From Aestuariivirga litoralis (lineage in GTDB: Bacteria; Pseudomonadota; Alphaproteobacteria; Rhizobiales; Aestuariivirgaceae), in contig NZ_WAHS01000001.1 of assembly GCF_015714715.1 (NCBI RefSeq), forward strand, positions 1,736,001 through 1,800,000: a stretch of 64,000 bases of DNA, read 5' to 3'. Below are positions 34,398 through 44,180 of the stretch, in pieces. Numbering within the stretch: position 1 is the first letter of the stretch; each line of letters begins with the position of its first letter. The notes beneath the pieces were generated by a model. It made no database searches, was not told the DNA's origin, and was given only the letters and a program-made list of their open reading frames with translations. A program made the translations under genes and the position numbers.

Positions 34398-36506
34398 ATG
34401 ACCAAACAGGATCTCCTCACTTTGAAAACTCCTCCCATTTGCAAACGCGTGCCCAGCCCTGAAACTTGGCATGGCCACGTGAAGCAAGATGACTACAAGT
34501 GGTTGAAGGCCGCAAACTGGCAAGAGGTGATGCACAAGCCTGAGGTTTTAGCGAAGGACATCCGCAGCTATCTGGAAGCCGAAAACAAGTTCGCCAAGGC
34601 CGAGATGGCCGACACGGCGGCGCTGCAGAAAGTACTGTTCAAGGAACTCAAGGGCCGCATCAAGCAGGATGATTCATCGGTGCCCGCCGTGCAGGGCGCG
34701 TGGACCTATCATTCCAGCTACAAGAAGGGTGGGCAATATCCGCTTTACTGGCGCAAGGCCAAGGACGCGAAGAAGCCTGAGCTGCTGTTTGACGGCAATG
34801 CACTGGCCAAGGGCAAGAAATATTTCTCCATGGGCTCGCCCGACCTCAATGAAGACCAGACGCTGGCCGCCTGGAGCTTTGATGACAATGGCTCGGAATT
34901 CTACGAGATGCGGGTGCGCGATCTGAAATCCGGCAAGGACAAGCGCGACCGTTTGAAAAACACGACGGGTGATGCCGCCTGGGCGATGGATGGCAAAAGC
35001 TTTTTCTATACTGTTCAGGACGACAACCACCGCCCGCTGAAAACCTATCGCCATGAGCTCGGCGCCAAGCAAGCCGACGACAAACTGGTATTCAACGAGA
35101 AGGATACGGGGCTGTTCACCTCGGTGGGTTCCACCGCGTCGGAACGCTTCATCAAGATCAGCATTCACGATCATGAGAATTCGGAAGTGTGGCTGATCGA
35201 TGCGGCCAAACCTAAAGCGAAGCCCAGGCTGGTTGTCTCGCGCAGCGAGAAAATTGAATACGACCTGCAGGACTGGAATGACCGTTTCATCATCCGCACC
35301 AATGCAGGTGGTGCTGAGGACTATAAAATAATGGAAGCGCCGGTGGCTGATCCATCGCTGGCCAACTGGAAGGATCTAATTCCGCACCGGCCGGGCATCT
35401 TTATCGTGAGCTTCGGCATTTTCCAGAATTACATGGTGCGGCTGGAGCGCGAGAATGCCCTGCCGCGCATCGTGATCCGCGAGATGAAATCGGGCGCGGA
35501 ACATGCCATCGCCTTCGACGAAGAGGCCTATTCGCTGGGCTTTGGCGAGATGCGGGAATTCGACACCGAGACCCTGCGTTTCACCTATTCATCGCCCACC
35601 ACGCCGGGACAGGTTTTCGACTACAATATGCGCACGCGCGAACGGGTGTTGCGCAAGACGCAGGAAATTCCTTCCGGCCATGATCCATCGCACTATGTGG
35701 CGCGCCGTGTGATGGCGCCGGCGCATGACGGCGAGCTGATCCCCGTCACCCTGCTCTACAAGAAGACGACGAAGCTGGATGGCACGGCACCTCTCTGGCT
35801 GTATGGCTACGGCTCTTACGGGCTTTCAATGCCGGCGGGTTTCAACACTTCTGTTTTCTCGCTGGTGAACCGTGGCTTTGTTTACGCGATTGCGCATGTG
35901 CGAGGCGGGCAGGAAAAGGGCCGGGCCTGGTATAAAAAGGGCAAGCTTGAGCACAAGACCAACACGTTCAAGGATTTCATTTCCTCCGCGCGGTATTTGA
36001 TCGCGCAGAAATTTACCTCCGAGAAAAAAATCGTCGCGCAGGGCGGCAGTGCGGGCGGCATGCTGATGGGCGCTGTGGCCAATATGGCGCCGGAGGTTTT
36101 CGGCGGCATCGTGGCGGAAGTGCCGTTCGTTGATGTGCTGACCACCATGCTGGATGACACGCTGCCCCTCACGCCGCCGGAATGGCCGGAATGGGGCAAC
36201 CCGATTGCCGACAAAAAGGCTTACGAGACCATCGCGTCTTATTCGCCCGTCGATAATGTTGCGGCCAAAGACTATCCGCATATTTTTGCGATTGGTGGTT
36301 TGACTGATCCGCGCGTAACCTATTGGGAGCCCGCCAAATGGGTGGCCAATCTGCGCGCCAAGAAGACTGACAAAAATCTGCTGCTGCTCAAAACTATTAT
36401 GAGTGCGGGCCATGGCGGTGCCTCAGGGCGCTTCGACCAATTGAAGGAAGTGGCCGAGGTTTATGCCTTTGGCCTCAAGATTTCGGGAAAGCTGAATGCT
36501 GATTGA
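34398..36506 (+). CDS. ptrB: Oligopeptidase B (prolyl oligopeptidase family, S9A)
   Basis: A 702-residue cytosolic serine peptidase. The first 400 residues form a beta-propeller that admits only short peptides; the C-terminal alpha/beta-hydrolase has the nucleophile Ser551 in AQGGSAGGMLMG, the acid in IGGLTDPRVTYWEPAKW and the histidine in SAGHGGASGR. This family cleaves peptides after Lys or Arg. No signal peptide. Its end overlaps the isochorismatase-family gene by 11 bases, suggesting one operon. Confidence 0.93.
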   Translation: MTKQDLLTLKTPPICKRVPSPETWHGHVKQDDYKWLKAANWQEVMHKPEVLAKDIRSYLEAENKFAKAEMADTAALQKVLFKELKGRIKQDDSSVPAVQGAWTYHSSYKKGGQYPLYWRKAKDAKKPELLFDGNALAKGKKYFSMGSPDLNEDQTLAAWSFDDNGSEFYEMRVRDLKSGKDKRDRLKNTTGDAAWAMDGKSFFYTVQDDNHRPLKTYRHELGAKQADDKLVFNEKDTGLFTSVGSTASERFIKISIHDHENSEVWLIDAAKPKAKPRLVVSRSEKIEYDLQDWNDRFIIRTNAGGAEDYKIMEAPVADPSLANWKDLIPHRPGIFIVSFGIFQNYMVRLERENALPRIVIREMKSGAEHAIAFDEEAYSLGFGEMREFDTETLRFTYSSPTTPGQVFDYNMRTRERVLRKTQEIPSGHDPSHYVARRVMAPAHDGELIPVTLLYKKTTKLDGTAPLWLYGYGSYGLSMPAGFNTSVFSLVNRGFVYAIAHVRGGQEKGRAWYKKGKLEHKTNTFKDFISSARYLIAQKFTSEKKIVAQGGSAGGMLMGAVANMAPEVFGGIVAEVPFVDVLTTMLDDTLPLTPPEWPEWGNPIADKKAYETIASYSPVDNVAAKDYPHIFAIGGLTDPRVTYWEPAKWVANLRAKKTDKNLLLLKTIMSAGHGGASGRFDQLKEVAEVYAFGLKISGKLNAD

Positions 36507-37041
36507 AGCCGCCAGAGCCTGCCTGCTGGTGGTGGATGTGCAGGAGCGCCTGCTGCCCGTGATGCAGCAGCCTGAACGCGTGGTGGCCAATTGCAATGTG
36601 CTGATCAAGGCGGCTGAGGCGCTGGATCTACCGATCATCCAGTCGCAGCAATATCCCAAAGGCCTGGGGCCAACGGTGGCAGCGCTTGATACGCGCAATG
36701 CGATGATCTTCGACAAGCTGGCTTTTTCAGTGTGGCAGGATGATCCTTTGCGAGCGCATTTTTCCATCATGCAGAAAAGCGGATTCAGCCAAGTGATCAT
36801 CGGCGGTATTGAGGCGCATGTTTGCGTGTTGCAATCGGCCATCGACCTGAAGCAGGCGGGCTTTGATGTGTTCGTGGTGGCCAATGCGATTTCGTCGCGC
36901 GCGCAAGACTCGGTTGACCTGGCGCTGGAGCGGATGCGCTTTGCTGGCGTTGAAGCGATAAATGTGGAAATGGCTATATTCGAACTGGCCGGCAAAGCCG
37001 GTACCCCGGAATTCAAGGCGCTGTCGGCGCTGATCAAGTGA
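36496..37041 (+). CDS. Isochorismatase-family cysteine hydrolase
   Basis: A 181-residue hydrolase. The Asp of LLVVDVQERLLPVM and the nucleophile Cys in IIGGIEAHVCVLQSAIDL are the family catalytic residues, with a Lys in between (FDKLAFSVW). Members act on isochorismate, nicotinamide or related amides; YcaC-like proteins have unknown substrates. This length and start match that unassigned group. Translationally coupled to ptrB. Confidence 0.88.
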   Translation: MLIEAARACLLVVDVQERLLPVMQQPERVVANCNVLIKAAEALDLPIIQSQQYPKGLGPTVAALDTRNAMIFDKLAFSVWQDDPLRAHFSIMQKSGFSQVIIGGIEAHVCVLQSAIDLKQAGFDVFVVANAISSRAQDSVDLALERMRFAGVEAINVEMAIFELAGKAGTPEFKALSALIK

Positions 37042-37050
37042 GAGAATAAG

Positions 37051-38232
37051 ATGGCGAAGAGTGCAGAATTCAACTGGGAAGACCCGCTGGACCTTGAGAG
37101 CCTGCTGACCGACGAAGAACGGATGATCCGCGATTCCGCGAGGGCCTTTGCGGCGGACAAGCTGATGCCGCGGGTGAAGATGGCATTCCGCGAGGAGAAG
37201 TTTGACCGCGAGATCATGACCGAGCTTGGGGCGATGGGCTTCCTCGGCATGATGACGGCAGAGGAATTTGGCGGCGCTGGGCTGAACTATGTGGCTTACG
37301 GCCTGGCGGCGCGCGAGATTGAGCGCGTTGATAGTGGTTATCGCTCGGCGATGAGTGTGCAGAATTCGCTGGTGATGCATCCGATTGAGGAATGGGGCAG
37401 CGACGAACAGAAGAAGAAATATCTGCCGAAGCTGGCCACGGCGGAATTGATCGGCTGCTTTGGGCTGACCGAGCCTGATGCCGGTTCTGATCCGGGTGGT
37501 ATGAAGACGCGCGCGAAGAAAACTTCAAACGGCTTTGTGCTGAATGGGGCGAAGATCTGGATCACCAATTCGCCGATCGCAGACATTGCCATTGTCTGGG
37601 CCAAGGATGAGGCGGGCGATATTCGCGGCTTCATCGTTGAGCGCGGCACCAAAGGATTCTCGACGCCGGAGATCAAGGGCAAGGTTTCTTTACGGGCTTC
37701 GATCACCGGCGAGATCGTGCTGGATAATGTTGAGATTCCGGAAAGCGCCATGCTGCCCAAGGCCAAGGGTTTGAGCGGACCATTCTCGTGTCTGAACAAG
37801 GCGCGCTTCGGTATTGCCTGGGGTACGATGGGTGCAGCGGAAGATTGCTGGCACCGGGCGCGGCAATATACGTTGGACCGCAAAATGTTTGGCAGACCGT
37901 TGGCGGCCACACAGCTCATTCAGATGAAGCTGGCGCAGATGCAGACCGAGATTACGCTGGGCCTGCATGCTTGCCTGTCGCTCGGGCGCGGGCTGGAGCG
38001 CGGCACGGTTTCGCCGATTGCCATCTCGCTGATGAAGCGCAACAACTGCCTCAAGGCCCTAGATGTGGCGCGTGCGGCGCGCGACATGCATGGCGGCAAC
38101 GGCATTTCGGATGAGTATCACGTGATCCGCCACATGGTGAATCTGGAAACGGTCAACACCTATGAAGGCACGGCCGATGTGCATGCGCTGATCCTCGGCC
38201 GCGCACAGACTGGGCTGCAGGCGTTTAGCTAA
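37051..38232 (+). CDS. gcdH: Glutaryl-CoA dehydrogenase
   Basis: A 393-residue FAD enzyme of the acyl-CoA dehydrogenase fold that oxidises and decarboxylates glutaryl-CoA to crotonyl-CoA in lysine and tryptophan breakdown. Seen: [20 protein letters not shown] for flavin and substrate binding, [20 protein letters not shown], the motif [15 protein letters not shown], and the catalytic glutamate in [18 protein letters not shown]. The match to GcdH is over the full length. It lies 9 bases after the hydrolase gene; the functional link is unclear. Confidence 0.94.
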   Translation: MAKSAEFNWEDPLDLESLLTDEERMIRDSARAFAADKLMPRVKMAFREEKFDREIMTELGAMGFLGMMTAEEFGGAGLNYVAYGLAAREIERVDSGYRSAMSVQNSLVMHPIEEWGSDEQKKKYLPKLATAELIGCFGLTEPDAGSDPGGMKTRAKKTSNGFVLNGAKIWITNSPIADIAIVWAKDEAGDIRGFIVERGTKGFSTPEIKGKVSLRASITGEIVLDNVEIPESAMLPKAKGLSGPFSCLNKARFGIAWGTMGAAEDCWHRARQYTLDRKMFGRPLAATQLIQMKLAQMQTEITLGLHACLSLGRGLERGTVSPIAISLMKRNNCLKALDVARAARDMHGGNGISDEYHVIRHMVNLETVNTYEGTADVHALILGRAQTGLQAFS

Positions 38233-39008
38233 AGCCTGAGCAGTTGCCGCACTGGATTGTTCGGGTCTGCCAGCAGCTTTGCAGCCATCGCGATGCAGAC
38301 CACCACCAGCAAGGGGCGGATAAGCTTCGTGCCATTGCGGATGGCCATCCGGGCGCCGATCTGCGCGCCTATCAATTGGCCCACGCCCATGACCAGGCCG
38401 ATGATCCAGATGATCTTACCGCCTAGTGCAAAGAGAATGAGCGAGGCGGCATTTGAAGTGAAGTTGAACAGCTTGGTGCGGCCCGTCGCTTCCACCATGC
38501 CGAGGCCAAACAATGTCACCAGCGCCAGCATGAAGAACGAGCCGGTGCCGGGGCCAAAGATACCGTCATAGAAGCCGATCACTGGTGCAAAGCCGAAGGT
38601 GAACCATTGCGGCTTCAGGCGTGGATGCGAGGCCTCGTCCGACAGGCGTGGGGAAAAAGCAAAATAAAGCGCGATCAGAATAAGCAGCGGGGGCAAAGCG
38701 CCGGAGAGCAGCCGCGTGGGCGCGTAGTGAACCGCCAGCACGCCGAGGGCTGCGCCGATGAAGACCATGAACACCGCGTATTTGTGCTGGGCGGGATGCA
38801 GCAGGCCGCGCTTCCAGAATGTGTGGGTGGCGGAGGCCGTGCCGAACGTGCCTTGCAATTTGTTGGTGGCCAAGGCCGAGACAGGATCGAGTCCCGCGAG
38901 CAGCAGCGAGGGCAACGCCAGCAATCCGCCGCCGCCCGCGATGGAGTCCACAAAACCCGCAACCAGAGCTACCCCTGCAAGACTGGCGAGAGTCGTTAGA
39001 TCAATCAT
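38229..39008 (-). CDS. TauE/SafE (UPF0721) membrane transporter
   Basis: A 259-residue protein with about eight membrane spans. The repeat signature [20 protein letters not shown] near the start and [20 protein letters not shown] in the second half are diagnostic. Members are proposed exporters of sulfonates, sulfite or related anions. Its start overlaps the tetR stop by 4 bases, so the regulator probably controls it. The 3' end overlaps gcdH by 4 bases in convergent orientation. Confidence 0.9.
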   Translation of the reverse strand: MIDLTTLASLAGVALVAGFVDSIAGGGGLLALPSLLLAGLDPVSALATNKLQGTFGTASATHTFWKRGLLHPAQHKYAVFMVFIGAALGVLAVHYAPTRLLSGALPPLLILIALYFAFSPRLSDEASHPRLKPQWFTFGFAPVIGFYDGIFGPGTGSFFMLALVTLFGLGMVEATGRTKLFNFTSNAASLILFALGGKIIWIIGLVMGVGQLIGAQIGARMAIRNGTKLIRPLLVVVCIAMAAKLLADPNNPVRQLLRL

Positions 39009-39586
39009 TCAGCTTGCAACCCTTCAATCAACATGCGCACCTGCGATTCAGCCACATTATGCAATGGCACATCGGGCGGGATGCGCTGGGCCAGCTTCAG
39101 CAAGGATAATCCGTGTACGGATGACCAGACATGGATGGCACCCATGGGCGCGCGCGCCTGGCCGGTGACGGCGGCAACAGCATTCACGATCTGCTGCCAG
39201 GCATCATACGATGCCTCCGTAAGACGCGGCGTCATCACCATGGGTTCACGCTGGCCGAACATCAGCTGATAGACCGCCGGATTATCAGTGGCAAATTGCA
39301 GATAGGCACGGCCCATGGCGGTGAGGCGGCCGGCGGGGGTTTGATCGCGCGCCGTATCGGCACCTTCATCGAGTGCTGCGATGAACCGGCTGAAACCCCG
39401 CGCCGCGATTTCCGCCAGCAAATGGCCAAGCGAGGGGAAATGATGCTTGGGTGCCGCGTGCGAAACCCCGGCGCGGCGGGCAATTTCCCGCAGGGAGACT
39501 TTATCGACCGGCATTTCGGTCAAAGCCTGCTCCCCCGCATTCAGGAGTTGCTCGTGAAGATCACCGTGATGATAGGTTTTGGCCAC
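39005..39586 (-). CDS. TetR-family transcriptional regulator
   Basis: A 193-residue repressor. The N-terminal helix-turn-helix is VDKVSLREIARRAGVSHAAP, then KHHFPSLGHLLAEIAARGFS, as in TetR proteins, with a WHG-like C-terminal ligand domain. It is encoded directly before the TauE/SafE gene and opposite the DUF4281 gene; three similar dyads lie in the shared promoter region. Ligand unknown. Confidence 0.92.
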   Translation of the reverse strand: MAKTYHHGDLHEQLLNAGEQALTEMPVDKVSLREIARRAGVSHAAPKHHFPSLGHLLAEIAARGFSRFIAALDEGADTARDQTPAGRLTAMGRAYLQFATDNPAVYQLMFGQREPMVMTPRLTEASYDAWQQIVNAVAAVTGQARAPMGAIHVWSSVHGLSLLKLAQRIPPDVPLHNVAESQVRMLIEGLQAE

Positions 39587-39613
39587 GGCCCGGTTTAGGC
39601 GGCGATGCGCATC

Positions 39614-39678
39614 TTGACAATGTAAAAATATATGTTGACGGCGTCAAGATAATGAGGTATTGAACTTTACAACGTAAA
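39614..39678. promoter_or_regulatory. Three phased TetR-type operators in the divergent promoter
   Basis: TTGACAATGTAAA (39614-39626), TTGACGGCGTCAA (39635-39647) and TTTACAACGTAAA (39666-39678) share the pattern TTKACNNNGTMAA. Their centres are 21 and 31 bases apart, two and three helical turns, so bound dimers would lie on one face. The middle one contains a -35-like TTGACG followed 17 bases later by TATTGA (39658-39663) for rightward transcription. They sit between tetR and the DUF4281 gene. Confidence 0.7.
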
Positions 39679-39691
39679 GATTGGATTGACG

Positions 39692-40117
39692 ATGCAACCT
39701 GCCTTCCTGTTCTCCCTCGCCAATGGATTTGCCCTTCTCGGCTGGATTGTGCTGGTGGCGGGGGTAATTTTCCGCCGTGATCGCCTGATCACCCTTTGGG
39801 CCGGGCGGGTCTGGCCGATTACGCTGTCAGCGGCCTACGCCATCCTCATCCTGTTCTTTTTCTTCTCCGCACCGGGCGGCTTCGACACGCTCACCAATGT
39901 GCAATTGCTGTTCACTGCGCCCTGGGCGGCGCTGGCGGGCTGGGTGCATTATCTCGCGTTTGATCTGTTCATCGGCGCGTGGATTGCGCAGCAAGTATTG
40001 GCTCTGGGGATGACGCGGTGGGTGCTGATCCTCATCCTGCCGCTGACATTTCTGTTTGGGCCGATTGGGGTTCTCGCCTTCTTCATCGCGCGGTTGATGC
40101 TGGTGCGCCATGCGTGA
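39692..40117 (+). CDS. DUF4281 (ABA4-like) membrane protein
   Basis: A 141-residue protein with four membrane spans and the conserved WVHYLAFDLFIGAWIAQQVL core of the DUF4281 family. Plant ABA4 of this family is needed for neoxanthin formation; bacterial members have no proven role. The ATG at 39692 is preferred to a TTG six bases upstream. The last operator ends 13 bases before the ATG. It overlaps the next membrane-protein gene by 8 bases. Confidence 0.85.
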   Translation: MQPAFLFSLANGFALLGWIVLVAGVIFRRDRLITLWAGRVWPITLSAAYAILILFFFFSAPGGFDTLTNVQLLFTAPWAALAGWVHYLAFDLFIGAWIAQQVLALGMTRWVLILILPLTFLFGPIGVLAFFIARLMLVRHA

Positions 40118-40892
40118 TCTCGCTGTGACACCGGCGGCTGATGTGCTGCGCGACATCCGCGATGGATCACCCGTGCTGTGGCGCTGCATGCAGGTGATGG
40201 CGGCGGGTCTGGTGATCTGCCTTGGCCTGATGTTAGTGGATCAGCGCCAGATCATTGGCGTTTCGGTGTGGGACAAGCCGGCGAAATTCTTTCTCTCGCT
40301 CATCGTACAATTTGCCACGGTTTCCTTTGCGCTTTCGCTGATGCCGGAGAAAGTGCGGCCACGGCGTGCTGCGATTGCCATGAGCATCGCAGCGTTTGGA
40401 GAGCTTGCTTACATCACCCTCCGTGCCGCGCAGGGCGAGGCTTCGCATTTCAATACAAGCAGCCTGTTTGCCAATATCGCCTATGCGCTCATGGGGCTGG
40501 GCGCGGTGACGATCAGCCTGACGGCGCTGTTTATCGGCTTCAAACTCTGGAGCTTGCGGCGCGAAAGTTTGATGCATGAGTCGGCGGCGCTGGGCTTGAC
40601 GCTGGGCATGCTGATCGGCACGGCGGCGGGCATCTATCTCAGCCAGCAACAGGGCCACTGGGTGGGTGGCGAGATGAGCGATGCTCATGGCCTCGGTTTC
40701 TTCGGTTGGAGCACATCTGGCGGCGATTTGCGCGTGGCGCATTTCATCGGGCTGCACACCGCACAAGTGCTGCCGCTGGCCGCGCTGACTGGAGATAGGC
40801 GTTGGGTCTATCTTGCCGCTCTTGCGTGCATTGGCCTGTGCGCTTTCACCTTTGCGCAGGCAGTGATGGGCATTCCACTGCTGCGCGGCTGA
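40110..40892 (+). CDS. Polytopic membrane protein, unknown function
   Basis: A 260-residue protein with about seven hydrophobic segments (for example VMAAGLVICLGLMLVD, IAYALMGLGAVTISLTALFI, LALTLGMLIG-like and the C-terminal YLAALACIGLCAFTFAQAVM). Charged loops carry VSVWDKPAKFFLSL and a His in FIGLHTAQVLPLAAL that could bind a metal or heme. I do not recognise the family. It overlaps the DUF4281 gene by 8 bases and is probably in the TetR-controlled operon. Confidence 0.8.
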   Translation: MRDLAVTPAADVLRDIRDGSPVLWRCMQVMAAGLVICLGLMLVDQRQIIGVSVWDKPAKFFLSLIVQFATVSFALSLMPEKVRPRRAAIAMSIAAFGELAYITLRAAQGEASHFNTSSLFANIAYALMGLGAVTISLTALFIGFKLWSLRRESLMHESAALGLTLGMLIGTAAGIYLSQQQGHWVGGEMSDAHGLGFFGWSTSGGDLRVAHFIGLHTAQVLPLAALTGDRRWVYLAALACIGLCAFTFAQAVMGIPLLRG

Positions 40893-41023
40893 CACGCAGG
40901 AACCTTTCGACGCATTACTGCATTGTAAAATCTGCAAGAAGGCTGCTCCTGCGCCGCTTGCGGGCGTGGCTTCAAACGCCTAGATAAGGCTTCCAAACAA
41001 CGCCTCTGAAATGGAGAAAACCC

Positions 41024-41623
41024 ATGGCCCTTGAACTCCCTGCCCTCCCCTATGCCTATGATGCCCTCGGCCCTTACATGTCGAAGGAGACCTTGGAGTT
41101 CCATCACGACAAGCATCACCAGGCTTATGTGACCAATGGCAACAACCTCTTGAAGGACTCGCCGCTGGCTTCGCTGCCGCTCGAAGAGATCGTGAAGAAG
41201 GCCTATGCTGAAAAGAATGCCGGCCTGATCAACAATGTGGGCCAGCATTATAACCACCTGCATTTCTGGAACTGGATGAAGCCCAATGGCGGCGGCAAGA
41301 AGATCCCCGCCAAGCTGCAGGCTGCGATTGATTCCGACCTCGGCGGCTATGACAAGTTCCGCACTGACTTTGTGCAAGCCGGCGTGACGCAGTTCGGCTC
41401 CGGCTGGGCCTGGCTGGCTGTGAAGGATGGAAAGCTTTCCATCGCGAAGAGCGCCAATGGCGAAAACCCGCTGATGACCGGATCAACCCCGATCCTCGGT
41501 GTCGACGTGTGGGAACACAGCTATTACATCGACTACCGCAATGCGCGTCCGAAGTATCTGGAAGCGTTTGTCGATAATCTCATCAACTGGGATTATGTCG
41601 AGCAGCTTTTCTCCAAGGCCTGA
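41024..41623 (+). CDS. sodB: Superoxide dismutase, Fe/Mn type
   Basis: A 199-residue cytosolic superoxide dismutase. Metal ligands are the His in ETLEFHHDKHHQAYV, the His in NHLHFWNWMKPN, and the Asp and His in GVDVWEHSYYIDYRNARPKY. Sequence details (GAGVTQFGSGWAWL-like segment) fit the iron or cambialistic group. Upstream, GGAAC at 40899 with CATT 17 bases later resembles a poor EcfG promoter; a Shine-Dalgarno GGAG lies 8 bases before the ATG. The dipeptidase gene follows within 6 bases. Confidence 0.96.
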   Translation: MALELPALPYAYDALGPYMSKETLEFHHDKHHQAYVTNGNNLLKDSPLASLPLEEIVKKAYAEKNAGLINNVGQHYNHLHFWNWMKPNGGGKKIPAKLQAAIDSDLGGYDKFRTDFVQAGVTQFGSGWAWLAVKDGKLSIAKSANGENPLMTGSTPILGVDVWEHSYYIDYRNARPKYLEAFVDNLINWDYVEQLFSKA

Positions 41624-41629
41624 TCGATC

Positions 41630-42670
41630 TTGCAAATTCTTGACGGTCATAACGACCTTCTTTTCCGGCTGTGGCAGAAAACACCTGCCGCAGCCGTTTC
41701 TGAATTCATCGACGGCCGCCCGCGCGGCCAGCTTGATTTGCCGCGCATGCATGACGGGCATTTTGCCGGCGGCATGTTTGCTATGTTCGTGCCTTCCAAT
41801 GCCGACCAAGGCCATACCTATCAGACGCTGAACCCGCCGCCCTATCCGCCGGTTGATCTTGAAACCGCGCAAACGGCTGCCGAAGAGCAGCTGGAAATTT
41901 TCGACGCGCTGGTCACCGATGTGCCGAACCACGGTTTCCGCCATTGCCTGACTGCGGCTGACATGCGGCTGGCGATGAGTGAAGGCGCCATTGCCGCTGT
42001 GCTGCATATGGAAGGCTGCGAGGCCATCGGGCCTGAGCTTGAAGGGTTGGATGAGCTTTATGCACGCGGCCTGCGCTCGCTGGGCCCGGTGTGGAGCCGC
42101 AACAATGTGTTCGGCAACGGCGTGCCGTTTGCCTGGCCTTCAAGCGCCGATCATGGCGGCGGTTTGAGCGAGGCCGGCAAGGCGCTGGTTGCCGCTTGCA
42201 ACCAGAAGCGCATCGTGGTTGATCTCTCGCATTTCAATCTCAAGGGTTTCTGGGATGTGGCGAAGCTGAGCAATGCGCCGCTGATTGCCACCCACAGCAA
42301 TGTGCATGCGCTTTGCGCTTCATCGCGCAACCTTACCGACGACCAGCTGCGCGCCATTGGCGAGAGCAAGGGCATGGTGGGCCTGAATTACGCGATTGAT
42401 TTTCTACAGAACGACGGTTTGATGGACCGCAACATTCCGCCGGAGCGGCTGATCCGCCATCTCGAACACATGATCAAGATTGCGGGTGAGGATAGCGTGG
42501 GCCTGGGCTCGGATTTCGATGGTGCGACCATTCCGGATTTCATCGGGGATGTGGCTGGACTGCCGCATCTCGTCACCGCGATGGAGCAAGCCGGCTTTGG
42601 CACCCCATTGATTGAAAAGCTGACGCATAAAAACTGGCTGCGGGTTCTCGAACTCACCTGGGGGGCATAG
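41630..42670 (+). CDS. Membrane-dipeptidase family protein (M19)
   Basis: A 346-residue zinc peptidase of the renal dipeptidase family. Zinc-site motifs: ILDGHNDLLFRLW at the start, AVLHMEGCEAIG, LIATHSNVHALC and GLGSDFDGATIP. The start is a TTG at 41630, directly before the conserved LDGHNDL; no ATG fits. No signal peptide, so cytosolic. It hydrolyses dipeptides, perhaps with D-residues. The stop is followed at once by the alcohol dehydrogenase ATG, so the genes are coupled. Confidence 0.9.
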   Translation: MQILDGHNDLLFRLWQKTPAAAVSEFIDGRPRGQLDLPRMHDGHFAGGMFAMFVPSNADQGHTYQTLNPPPYPPVDLETAQTAAEEQLEIFDALVTDVPNHGFRHCLTAADMRLAMSEGAIAAVLHMEGCEAIGPELEGLDELYARGLRSLGPVWSRNNVFGNGVPFAWPSSADHGGGLSEAGKALVAACNQKRIVVDLSHFNLKGFWDVAKLSNAPLIATHSNVHALCASSRNLTDDQLRAIGESKGMVGLNYAIDFLQNDGLMDRNIPPERLIRHLEHMIKIAGEDSVGLGSDFDGATIPDFIGDVAGLPHLVTAMEQAGFGTPLIEKLTHKNWLRVLELTWGA

Positions 42671-43702
42671 ATGCGTGCCGTCTATTACGAGAAGTTTGAA
42701 CAGCCGCCCGTCATCTCCACCGTTAAAGACCCCAGGCCAGCCGCCGGAGGGCTGGTGGTGAAGGTGGAAGCCACCGGGCTTTGCCGCAGCGATTTCCATG
42801 GCTGGATGGGGCATGACAGCGACATTCATCTGCCGCATGTGCCGGGGCACGAACTGGCCGGTACGGTTGTGGCGCTGGGCAAGGATATCCGGAATTTCAA
42901 AATCGGCGACCGAGTGACGGTGCCCTTCGTTTCCGGCTGCGGGCATTGTGCTGAATGCCACAGCGGCAATCAGCAGGTCTGCGAAAGCCAGTTCCAGCCG
43001 GGTTTCACAGCCTGGGGTTCCTTCGCCGATTATGTGGCGCTGGATTATGCCGATGCCAATGTGGTGCGCCTGCCGGATGCGATGGATTATGAAACGGCGG
43101 CTGCCTTGGGTTGCCGCTTTGCCACGTCTTTCCGTGCGGTGGTGGACCAGGCAAAACTGAAGGGCGGGGAATTCATCGCCGTGCACGGCTGCGGCGGTGT
43201 GGGCCTTTCCGCTGTGATGATCGGTGCCGCTGTGGGTGGCATTGTGATCGCAGTCGATGTCGATGATGAGAAGCTAGCGCTGGCCCGCGCGCTGGGTGCG
43301 TCGTTCACCATCAATGGCAAATCCGGTGATGTGGTGGGTGCCATCCGCGAGTTCACCAAAGGTGGGGCGCAGGTTTCGCTTGATGCGCTTGGGCACAAGG
43401 TCACGTCCTATAATTCCATTTCCTGTCTCCGGCGGCGCGGGCGGCATGTGCAGGTGGGGCTGATGAATGACGGGCCAGAACCTACTGTGCCGATGAGCCG
43501 GATCATCGCCCATGAGCTGGAAATCTATGGTAGCCACGGCATGCAGGCGCATCGCTATCCCGCCATGCTGGCGATGATTGAGGCTGGCAAATTCAAGCCA
43601 CAGAGCATGATTACCAAAAGGATCGGGCTGGACGAGGCACCAGCGGCCTTGATGGCGATGAGTGGATTTGCGGGCAGCGGCATTACGATGATCAGGATGT
43701 AG
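42671..43702 (+). CDS. Zinc-dependent alcohol dehydrogenase (MDR family)
   Basis: A 343-residue medium-chain dehydrogenase. Catalytic zinc ligands are Cys in [12 protein letters not shown] and the His/Glu in [11 protein letters not shown]; the structural zinc cysteines are in [19 protein letters not shown] binding is at [20 protein letters not shown]. Substrate unknown; it resembles zinc-dependent dehydrogenases of sugars and short alcohols. It directly abuts the dipeptidase gene. Confidence 0.92.
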   Translation: MRAVYYEKFEQPPVISTVKDPRPAAGGLVVKVEATGLCRSDFHGWMGHDSDIHLPHVPGHELAGTVVALGKDIRNFKIGDRVTVPFVSGCGHCAECHSGNQQVCESQFQPGFTAWGSFADYVALDYADANVVRLPDAMDYETAAALGCRFATSFRAVVDQAKLKGGEFIAVHGCGGVGLSAVMIGAAVGGIVIAVDVDDEKLALARALGASFTINGKSGDVVGAIREFTKGGAQVSLDALGHKVTSYNSISCLRRRGRHVQVGLMNDGPEPTVPMSRIIAHELEIYGSHGMQAHRYPAMLAMIEAGKFKPQSMITKRIGLDEAPAALMAMSGFAGSGITMIRM

Positions 43703-43739
43703 GCTTCAAATGCTCAACGCCCTGTTCTAATCTCGCCCC

Positions 43740-44180
43740 ATGACCACCCCGCGAATCCCTGCCCGTGCCCTGCCTCTGATCGGCTGGAAGGAGCATTTGG
43801 TTTTGCCGGAGTTTGGCAAGCTGAAGCTGGTGGCGAAGGTGGATACCGGGGCGCGGACGGCGGCATTGCATGCGCAATTCATTGCCTATGCGGGGCGGCG
43901 GGTGCACTTTACGCTTGAAATTGATGGCCATAAAAAGAACTGCGTTGCGCCATTGGCTGACCTCAAACGTATTAAAAGCTCAAATGGCATGAGTGAACTT
44001 CGCCCCGTGATTGAAACCCTGGTCCGCATCGGGCCCTATGAATTTCCGGTGGCCGTGACCCTGACCAACCGCACTGACATGGGCATGCCCATGCTGCTGG
44101 GGCGCGAAGCCATCAAAGGCCGCTTCCTGGTGCACGCCGCCCGCAGCTTTCTTCTGTCGCCCCGCAAGGTCCCGAAATGA
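43740..44180 (+). CDS. rimB: Retropepsin-like peptidase RimB/RloA type
   Basis: A 146-residue protein of the family once called ATP-dependent zinc protease, now seen as a retropepsin-like aspartic peptidase. The catalytic motif is [15 protein letters not shown], and [14 protein letters not shown] is the usual second signature. Family members occur with RimK and are thought to trim the poly-glutamate that RimK adds. It overlaps rimK by 4 bases. Confidence 0.88.
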   Translation: MTTPRIPARALPLIGWKEHLVLPEFGKLKLVAKVDTGARTAALHAQFIAYAGRRVHFTLEIDGHKKNCVAPLADLKRIKSSNGMSELRPVIETLVRIGPYEFPVAVTLTNRTDMGMPMLLGREAIKGRFLVHAARSFLLSPRKVPK

